From Zopfochytrium polystomum (lineage: Eukaryota; Chytridiomycota; Chytridiomycetes; Chytridiales; Chytridiaceae): a stretch of 64,000 nt of DNA. The stretch covers positions 124,001 through 188,000 of the forward strand of contig JAIVFJ010000075.1 in assembly GCA_025765615.1 (NCBI GenBank). The letters run 5' to 3'. The position numbers and the translations under genes were made by a program. Below, piece by piece: positions 56,026-64,000 of this stretch. The notes under the pieces are model-generated. The model did not search any database. It was not told the DNA's origin and saw only the letters and a list, made by a program, of their open reading frames with translations. Position 1 is the stretch's first letter; every line of letters begins with the position of its first letter.

Positions 56026-58440
56026 ATGTCGTCGTCGCGATTGCGGGCTCCGCCGCCGCCGCCGTCCCTGTCCTCCTCCTCGTCGTCGTTGTCACACTCG
56101 CCATCGCCGCCGACGTTTCCCTCGCCCGCCACAAGCAGCATCAGCAGCATCACCACCACCAGCAGCAGTGGCGGCGGCGGTGGCGGCGGTGGCGGCAGTG
56201 GCGGCGGCAGCAACAGCAGCACTGGTGGCTGGAATATGTTTGATTCGTTGGGCTTGGGGATGGGCGACGCCAGCGTTTTCTCGGGAGATCGCAGTGGGAC
56301 GACTCCAGCGCAACAAACGCACCACCGCAACCAGCACCAGCAGCAACAGTTACTACTCCAGGACCATCGCCACCAGATGCATGCGCCACACCACAGTAAC
56401 CCCCTCCTTTCAATGCCGATGCTCCCTCCAGCGGTTGCCGGGCCTGTCTCCAATCCGTCAATGCTGTTTCCCTCGTCGTCGCCCGTCTCATCTGGGTATT
56501 TGGCGTCGTTTGGTCTTTATCAGCAAAGCGAGCAGCGTTCGCACACAACGACACACCAGGAGCTGCATCAGCTTCCCCAGTTTGCGGTTGTCCCTCCCGA
56601 TTATCCACACATGTCCTCCTCGCTGCCAGCCAACTCGATCCATGCGTCCGCTACCCCGTTTGCCCCGCAGATGGACCAGCAGCGGAGTCTACTCCATCAT
56701 TTCAACTTCACAGCCCCCGATCCGCATTTCCATCAATCACCACAACTGCAGCAGCCGAATCAGGCTCATCCACCGCATTTAGATGAGCAGCCGCAGCCGC
56801 AGCAGCAGCAGCCTCCTCAGCCTGTCGCACAAATGGGAACGTCGTCCACCATGCCAGCAGCCCAGCCAGCAGCCACACCTTCGACCTCCGGTCCAGGTGG
56901 AAGCCTGTTCACGTTTCACATCAGTTGAGCGACTGTTTTCCCCTTCATCACGCTCATCTTACCGATCGTCCACAGAACGCCAACCGAACCCACGTAGTTC
57001 CGCGTACGTATTTCCTGCTCCACGATAACTTCCTCCACGTCCTCGCTCACCCCTCCCCGCAGATCAAATTCGTCCACGTCCTCCGCCCTGTCGAGCCAGG
57101 CACCACGGAGCAAACCCGCTGCCGTCCAACTATCGCCATACTCCCTTGGAAACCCCAACAATTCTTCTTTCTCCATCACTCGTCATTCACTTGTTGAGCG
57201 ACGTGCGACGCATAACGCTACCGAGAGAGCAAGGCGCGAGAACCTGAACACCCGATTTCAGGAGTTAGCCAACTCCCTCCCGTCCATGGCGCAATCTCAC
57301 AAGCCTTCAAAATCGCTGATTGTAGCGAAGTCCATCGACTTTGTTTCAGAGGCGCATTTTCGAGTTGGCGTGCAGGATCGAGCTCTTCACTCGCTTAAGG
57401 GCAAGAATGACGCACTCTTCAGCGAGCTCAACCGGTTGAGAGCTATGCTGGGGATGCCGGCAGAAAGCGCTACGAAGCTGGTATTGACGGATGACCTCAT
57501 GCGAAAGCTGGACGAGAGCGCACCGAAAGCCCCGCCCTCAGTCGGTTCCACTTCGCTTACCAAGTCTGCAGTCGGCGCTGCCGATGATTTCGATCTTGAG
57601 GACGACGAGTTCGAAGACGGCATGGACTATGACGGCGTGCTTGGTGCCAACGGCCTTCCAACTTCGCCCGTGTCTGCCAACCCGGTCGGAGCGGAACTGA
57701 AAACCACATTTGAAAGCGCCGACGCGACAAGCCTGGCTGCCTCACTCCCTACCCATCTCTCTGGCGTCAATATTTGCGGATCCCCTCTTTCGTTCCTTGC
57801 CAACCAGTCTGGATCGTTTGCTCAACCATTTGCCCCGAGTGACTATGGCAACACTTTGCTCTCGCAGCCTCCTTTCACCGCCGACGGGACTCCATCGTTC
57901 CAGAGCCAACCTTCGTATGTCGACCCAGGGAACAACGGGATGGGTGGTTTCCTTTCGCAGCAGCTACCACTACCCCCGAAGCAGAATCAGCCCAGTACGC
58001 ACTCGTCGGCTCTGACCGCGCAGCTTACGAGCATGCACTTGAACCACCTGCAACAGCAGCAGCTCTTGCAGCAGCGTCAGCTGGTCAGTGCGACCAATGC
58101 GGGTCCAAGCGCCGCAGCGTCTGTGGGCAGCACCGCCGACACCGGGGGCGCCAACTCAAAGAAGCTCGGTAGCGGCTCCAGCGGCCGCAAGCGGGCGGGC
58201 AAGCGCAGCAGTGCCGGGCCGTCGTCATCGACGGCGGCGGCGACAACGACGACACCACCCGCACCACCACCACACTTGAAAGTGGAGGCGCAAGACGATT
58301 TTGCCGCGGCGGCTGCTGCGATGGTGGCCAACCTCTCGGCGGCGCAGCAGCAGCTCGGCGGAGGGTCGATGACGGCGGCGACGACCTCGTCTACGGGAAT
58401 GAGAAATGGAATGTGGCACGTGACGTCAGGATCTTTGTGA
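56026..58440 (+). CDS. fungal bHLH transcription factor
   Basis: Exon 1 56026-56912 and exon 2 57063-58440 join in frame to about 754 aa. The first 300 residues are Pro/Ser/Gln/His-rich, typical of activation regions. The bHLH begins near residue 340: basic region RRATHNATERARRENLNTRF, with the H-E-R pattern that reads E-boxes, helix 1, a loop, then KPSKSLIVAKSIDFV as helix 2 and a leucine-containing coil (LKGKNDALFSELNRLRAML). The C-terminus is low-complexity with an acidic patch (DDFDLEDDEFEDGMDYD). The PSKS.IV..SI helix is typical of fungal bHLH proteins. The exon 1 donor (GTTTCA) is weak and was chosen on frame, so the linker could differ. Confidence 0.8.
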
Positions 58441-60193
58441 GGGAAATGCGTCGTCTTCGCGTGGAACCCGCAAAAGTCTTTCTTTCATTCATTCCTCCAC
58501 TCGCACTTTGCCTTGGAACCTTCCCCTATTTCACCGCACCCTATGCCCCTAACCCTCCAGTTTGTTCCCCCCCCCCAAGTTGATTCCGTTCTTACCTTTT
58601 CTTTCTTTCCCCTGATTTTTCCCGCTACTCCTAATGCGTATAGGGGCTTTCCGCAACTAATGCTTGATTCGATGTATTCCCTCACTGAATTCCTCCCCAA
58701 CCCACGGAAACCCCCCCACCTTCTTTTTTTCTCGATTACCAGCAAAACCCACCTATGCACGAACAATAAATCAATGACCAAACAGTGAATACAGTTTCTG
58801 TAACAGCTTCTTGGTTCCTTTACTCCCGTCTTGGTTCCATGTTCGCCACGATGTGTCTGTTTCCTTTTACTACTCAATGGAGGAGGTGGGTCGTCAGCGT
58901 TCAGTCAGTTAGCTTGCTTACTTGGTTGTGCTTGCTTGCTTCACTGTTCACTCACACACTCACTCACTCACTGTGTCCTTTTCTGCCGGTGGTGGCAAAC
59001 TGCATCCCAATCGAACAACAACAAAAAATGAAGGAAAAAAAAAAGGAAAACTAAAAGTGAAGGCCTTCATAATGGTAGGATCTTTATTTCGTCGTGTAAT
59101 CCATTTGAGATGAAGACGGGGATTCACACTAGTGCAATGGGATTGGTAGAACGTGATTTGCACTTGGCTTTTGTTGGCACCGCCAAGAGGAGGCCTGTAT
59201 ACTGAGAAAATCTGCAATGCTCCACAACTTTGAAGCCGAAATTCCAAAAATTTTCACGTTGGCTCAGAATTCAGTCACCACAAAAAGTGAATGCGTTCTC
59301 GGAAATGCTTTTTTTTGGCTTTTTTCATTGTCAAAGGGGGCTTTTGAACAAATAAAGGAAAAGGTGCGAAGGGAGGAGATTGTTATCAGCAGTGGCATAA
59401 CCTTTGGGGTCTTTCTGCTGCTACCAATTGCTGAACTGCTTTTGGCTGGATAACAATCGTTGACAGGATCAGATTGACTTTTCCAGCGGAGAATTTACCA
59501 AAAAAGGTCTGGAATCCCAAAACCAGCTTCTCCAAATATTGCACAAATCTATGGAGTTCTGTTTTTTGGGTGAAGAAAGGCCTTTCAGAAATATAGGTCA
59601 GAATGAAGTTCTGAGAAAGGCCCTTGATCTGAAAGAGGGTGTTGACGTGGGAGCAGGGGAGGGACTTGGAAAACCCAAAATCAGAAAATGAATATGTTTT
59701 TCTGTTGATCATATTGGACATGTCAATATCTGCAACAAAAGCTTGGTTTCATCCATCCTTGTCAAAGATCCAAAAAAAAAATAAATTAAAAATAAAAAAG
59801 AAGTAGGCTTCCTTGATGGCAACAACTACAGGCAGAAACTGTGAACAGCAAAGGAAACAAAATACAAAGAAGACAAAGTTGTTCCACTTGTTCTTAGACT
59901 GCAAAAAAATGCATTAACAGCGAGAGCCTAGGATGCAGCAGCTACAAGCTTTTCTGTTTAATGTTGTACTTGGTTGAACCTTCAGTTTTACATGTATCTT
60001 TTCACTCCACTAGCCAGAAAACAACAAATTGTAGCTGTTCAATCCTTCCATTTTGTTCCCACCAGCAGCAGCCAATAAAGGCTGGCGTAAGGCTGATTCG
60101 GATAATTTGGCTATTCATTTAAAAAATTGCCAAGATTGAAAGTTGTGGTGGTGATTGGATATCTATGATCCCACAAAATCACAATCGAACACA
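58441..60193. other. stretch without a recognised gene
   Basis: The 3' flank of the bHLH gene passes at about 58.9 kb into AT-rich DNA with A/T runs. No ORF with recognisable content. Confidence 0.45.
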
Positions 60194-60265
60194 GCCCGTG
60201 TAGCAAAGTGGTATTGCGTTCCCCTCCTAAGGGAGAGATCGTGGGTTCGATCCCCACCATGGGCT
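60194..60265 (+). tRNA. tRNA-Arg(CCT)
   Basis: Acceptor GCCCGTG/CATGGGC, D stem GCAA/TTGC, anticodon stem TTCCC/GGGAG (one T-G pair) with loop CTCCTAA giving anticodon CCT (reads AGG), and T arm GTGGG-TTCGATC-CCCAC. All arms close, so it is likely functional. AGG is the codon type favoured by the CpG-poor retroelement genes. Confidence 0.9.
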
Positions 60266-60977
60266 TGCGTGGTGCTTCCGGCGCACTCACGTTTAGTAAC
60301 ATCGATGTTGTTCTCTCAAATAAACTCTCACCCGCTGTTCAGAATTGGTATCATGCAAACGCTGCAGAAGCCAGAGCGACCGTCATGGTTCTGTTTGTGC
60401 GATGCAAAATTGAATTTTCGCCTGGCTGCTGGCAGACAACCTTGTAATTTGCAAGGACCTTCACTGAAAATAAATGTAGGCACGTGACAATTCTCTAAAG
60501 TCAACCATCCACCGAACTTCACCCCATATTTTCTGATTCGATTTGGGGTGCACCAGGGAGGCAGCAAGCAACTTCAGAACCTTTTGACCCACTTCGGCAA
60601 AAAGACTTTCCCAAGTGGAAACAACTTTGCAGAGGTGAGTCAGTGTGAGAGACAGAGCCCATTGGGGATGACGACAGCAGGCTGGGTCAAAGACAGACAA
60701 TCCGATTAAGAAGACACACATTGACAAATGAAACAGACATTCTGAATGTACTATTTGGCAAAGATCCAGACTATCCACGGAACAGACGAAAAAGTGCACT
60801 AGTTACAGCGCACGATAAGGCAGGGGTTCGGAAGCCCGCCGGAATCGTGCTTTTGTCTGGAGTTGAGCCGGAACGCTTGCCTTCATAGTAAGTCTGTGGA
60901 AGCACCTTCGCTACCCATACTGTAACAGTAAGTCGAACGCACAGTATAAATATTACAGCTGCAGGGTGTCGAATTCA

Positions 60978-61051
60978 GGTCGCATGGTGTAGTTGGTTAT
61001 CACGTCTGTCTAACACACAGACGGTCTCCAGTTCGAGTCTGGATGCGACCA
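60978..61051 (+). tRNA. tRNA-Val(AAC)
   Basis: Acceptor GGTCGCA/TGCGACC, D stem GTG/CAC, anticodon stem TCTGT/ACAGA with loop CTAACAC (anticodon AAC), T arm TCCAG-TTCGAGT-CTGGA. All stems are perfect. The 61052-62051 stretch after it has no supported gene. Confidence 0.92.
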
Positions 61052-62051
61052 CTATTAGTGATTTGTGTTAGGATTCCGTTGATTGGAAATCATGACAGAG
61101 GAACCTTATTAACTTTTGTAAAAAAATGAAGAAATCCCGCACGATTCGTTCGCTGGGCCTTCCCAGTCGCTCGCAACGGGACTCTCTGGAAAATTGCGGT
61201 CAAAATTGAGCATCCCTATTATAGAAGTGAATTTCATTTGCTTTGAGATTTTGGGCCAAAAAAAATTTTTCGATTAGGAGGGGTGGTCCACCTCCAATTG
61301 TCAAAGTTTTTTATGCCTGGGAGAATTGTTGATGCTATCTTGAGATTAGCAAGGTGCTTATCCCGCACAATCAACTTCCAGCGGTACTTGCTTACTGCTG
61401 GTTGTTGAAAGGTTTTTTCGAAATTGCAGTGCTCCTTTCAGAATCAGGGAGAAAAAACACCGTCATTTTGCCCACTGGTTTGATGTGTGGAGCGTAACAA
61501 GCACAAGTGGGATAGTCTCAGTTGTCCTTTCCTCAGTGTGAGTGGTGCGTGTTGAAGAGGGGGTCGGGGGAGCAACCCCTTTTTATACCAGCCAGAGCTT
61601 ATGGACAGTGGCAAATATGGGCGAGAATGGCACCAAACAAGCGACCCCTGTCTTTACTGTGCCAATTGAAGTTCAAAAAAGCATCGGACCTGGACCCTGA
61701 GTTGAACAATCAACTGTTGTTGTTGCATCAATCACCAGAGCGTGCAGGGTCCACCGTAGATGACAGAAATGACACGTTTTGAGAGACACCAGAGCTTCCA
61801 CTGTATCTTAACGTGCTGCTGATGCAGGTCTGTGCGTTGCGGCTGCGCGTTGGCAACCTCAGGCAGGTGTGCAGCTGTTGCTTCTTTGTTTAAGTGTCAA
61901 CTTGTTGTAAAGTGGCAGGGGCCAAGGCTGGCTGGTCCTTGTTGCTCAGCATGGTTTGATTTCTGTCACTTGCACTAATACCCTCGACTGAAACTCTTCA
62001 TTACATTTATTACATACAAATATCAAATCACGTGGTGTTTGATCACCACGT

Positions 62052-62123
62052 GGCTGCATAGTGTAGGGGTTATCACATCAGATTCTGATTCTGGGGACCC
62101 CGGTTCGATTCCGGGTGCGGCCT
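62052..62123 (+). tRNA. tRNA-Gln(CTG), second copy
   Basis: Identical over the whole cloverleaf to the gene at 7940-8011, with unrelated flanks. From 62124 to 62922 nothing else is supported. Confidence 0.9.
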
Positions 62124-62922
62124 TGGTTGTTGGACAGGGACTGAGTCTTCAAATGTCATTCCTTCGACACAACTGACCTTTGACGATTGCACCACTTCAT
62201 TTCACCTGTTATGTGCTAGTTTGTTAAAAAGTGGAGGAGAGCGCATAAAGATCTTGGTCGAACAGGTGACAGACATTTTCTCGCAGCATACGATGAGAGT
62301 CATTTCGGTTTGAGTGCCATGCTTCTGCAAGTGAGTAAATATATCTCCAGTCTGAGGTGAAAGCTCAAGGAGAAATGCTGCATCCTGCTTGTACTTTTTT
62401 GTGTCAGTGAAGGTCTTGTGGTGATCACAGTGCATAACCTCCGCCTCATTACCCCCACCCCATGTCGCAAGAACATAAACAGTTTTCCTAATTGAGTGGC
62501 TGCCAACTTCCTGTCACGCTTAATGACGGACTCAAAAAGTTGTTGAAAATGCTGCTGGAACGAGCTATACAAAAGAGAATCCTTGTATGAACAATGTGTT
62601 GAAGTTGCAGTGTAGAAGGCGATGTCGTGAGTGGAGGCAGCGTCGCAAGAAGGTTGAAGGGTCAAGGAACCAAGGCTTGAATCAAGAACTTGTACAAGGG
62701 AGCGAGTGTAGCAAGCAACCAAGGGCAAGTGGGTAAAGAGAGCTTGTTTCAGATAGGGGCTGGCAAATTGGAGTGAGAATGCCTTTTTTTTTCCAAAAGA
62801 AAACTCTGTCCAATTTATACTCCTGCAGGGAGGTTGACCGGTTTTCCTGTTTTGCCTATCTGAACAAGTTGCAAACTGCTTCACACAGGACTTTGCTCTG
62901 GGGAGGTGTTGTAAACCCCTTC

Positions 62923-63275
62923 TGTCAGGAACATGGCAGGACAGGACATGGCAGACAAGGAACTGAGAGGAGTGATGATTGTATTGGAAACAATAATTCA
63001 CTTGAGGGATGGGACAGGTCCCCCATCCCCCTTTTATACCTTTTGAGAGTGTTCCTTGTCAAGACTCCAAGAAAGTTCCAGAAAGAGCAATTAGTAATAC
63101 AATGATACCAATGATACCAATGACAACAAGACAAGTCAGGAAAGCAAAGAAGGTTCCAGAAGGTTCCACAAGGTTCCATGAAGGAATGTTCTAGAAGGTT
63201 CCAGAAGGTTCCAGAAGGTTCCATGAAGGAATGTTCTAGAATGTTCCAGAGGTTTCCAGAGGGTGATTCATAACA
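62923..63275 (-). mobile_element. LTR (3' LTR of element C), long form
   Basis: A 353-bp LTR in minus orientation, TGTTATG at 63275 to CCTGACA at 62923, has the extended GAA/TTC array also seen in the solo LTR at 2952. It follows the chromodomain end of element C. Confidence 0.88.
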
Positions 63276-64000
63276 TCATCTCCCCCTTTTAGGCCTCTTC
63301 TGCAACTTGGTGGGGTACCTGGTCTTGAACTCGAGCAGAAGGTCTTGGCAGTGAGTGAGGTTTGACTCAGGCTCCCAGGTGTTGTCAGCATCTGAGTAAC
63401 CTTTCCACTTGACAAGGAACTTGAGTGTCCTTCCAAACCACTTGGCATCCAAGATTTGTTCAACCTCAAATTCCTCTTCACCTTCTGCCTCAACTGGAGG
63501 AGGAGGAGGAACAACTCTGCCTGGAATGGAATTGGCCACAAACTTCTCCAAAAGGCTGACATGGAAAACTGGGTGGATCTTCATGGATGCAGGGACATCC
63601 AGCTTGAAGGTGACTGGATTGATTTGCTCCAAGATCTTGAAAGGACCCAACTTGAGGTTGTCTAGCTTGGGACTTGGTCTTTTGGTCTGCAAGTTCTTCC
63701 TCAGAAGCCAAACTTGCTGACCCACAGCAAGGTCATGGTCCATTCTGTGAGTGTTGGCAAATCTTGAGGCATCTTCTTGGGCTTGCTTCAGGGTGGAGTC
63801 CAGGAAGGTGCTGATGATCTTGAGCTTATGTAAGTGTGAAGCCGCAGCAGGAGCTTGGACATTGGATAGGGTCTCTTGTCCCAGAAGATCTCCTCTTGGA
63901 TTGAAGCCATAGGTTGCAAAGAAAGGAGATAGCTGGGTGCTTGAGTGGAGAGAATTGTTGAGAGCAAATTCTGCCAGTGGAAGGAGGGTGGGCCAATCAT
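63276..64000 (-). CDS. Ty3/gypsy element C, pol 3' end (runs off window)
   Basis: The minus-strand frame encodes the integrase C-terminal part (DHDLAVGQQVWLLRKNLQTK) and chromodomain (FLVKWKGYSDADNTWEPE), nearly identical to element A. An apparent frame change lies between the 63743 frame and the 64000 frame (the latter shadowing LHSSTQLSPFFATYGFNPRG), so intactness cannot be judged. It extends past the window edge, so this could be a full-length copy. Confidence 0.8.
   Translation of the reverse strand, partial: DWPTLLPLAEFALNNSLHSSTQLSPFFATYGFNPRGDLLGQETLSNVQAPAAASHLHKLKIISTFLDSTLKQAQEDASRFANTHRMDHDLAVGQQVWLLRKNLQTKRPSPKLDNLKLGPFKILEQINPVTFKLDVPASMKIHPVFHVSLLEKFVANSIPGRVVPPPPPVEAEGEEEFEVEQILDAKWFGRTLKFLVKWKGYSDADNTWEPESNLTHCQDLLLEFKTRYPTKLQKRPKRGR

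Overview
The window reads as fungal nuclear DNA. Supporting signs are a Zn2Cys6 transcription factor with a fungal-specific regulatory domain, a fungal-type bHLH factor, a RAD7 homologue, a GPI-type secreted glycoprotein, a chitin-deacetylase remnant, and a chromodomain Ty3/gypsy element with Tf1/sushi-style self-priming. Introns are short, with GTGAGT/GTAAGT donors, CAG acceptors and an occasional CTAAC branch site. I cannot fix the phylum; a zoosporic, mucoromycotan or basidiomycete lineage is possible.

Two kinds of DNA alternate. AT-rich, CpG-poor, repeat-filled blocks (about 1-11.4 kb, 32.6-42 kb and 58.6-64 kb) carry LTRs, two MITE-like families, a Tc1/mariner remnant, dispersed repeats and almost all tRNA or tRNA-like genes (Ala, Cys, Tyr, Gly, Gln x2, Asp, Leu fragment, Arg, Val). 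GC-rich, CpG-rich blocks (about 11.4-29.8 kb and 42.2-58.5 kb) carry the host genes. Their introns and promoters are full of dinucleotide and tetranucleotide microsatellites and A/T homopolymers.

Gene block 1: a Zn2Cys6 regulator (12.06-15.31 kb, -), an uncertain multi-exon gene (16.7-18.1, +), a secreted Gly/Ala-rich protein (20.15-21.08, -), an uncharacterised gene (23.3-24.0, -), a CCCH zinc-finger RNA-binding protein built from three tandemly duplicated exons (24.14-26.08, +), and an intronless type II membrane protein (28.41-29.73, -). Gene block 2: a frameshifted, inverted copy of that membrane-protein gene followed by poly(A) (42.25-43.67, +), a low-complexity SAP-like protein (44.65-47.08, -), an unknown gene (47.0-47.9, -), EMC5 (-) divergent from PCC1 (+), RAD7 (+), a macrophage-activating-glycoprotein homologue (53.46-55.23, -) and a divergent bHLH factor (56.03-58.44, +). 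The PCC1, EMC5, RAD7, Zn2Cys6, CCCH and glycoprotein models all close in frame across every intron.

The most interesting system is the LTR retrotransposon family at 34.75-39.81 kb, 62.92-64.00 kb and two solo LTRs. Its LTR carries a perfect-register array of heat-shock elements upstream of a TATA box. The predicted mRNA 5' end is an exact 11-nt complement of the sequence just inside the 5' LTR, indicating self-primed reverse transcription. The family is almost free of CpG, unlike the host genes. One copy is an internally deleted derivative whose single ORF fuses protease, the integrase zinc-binding region and the chromodomain.
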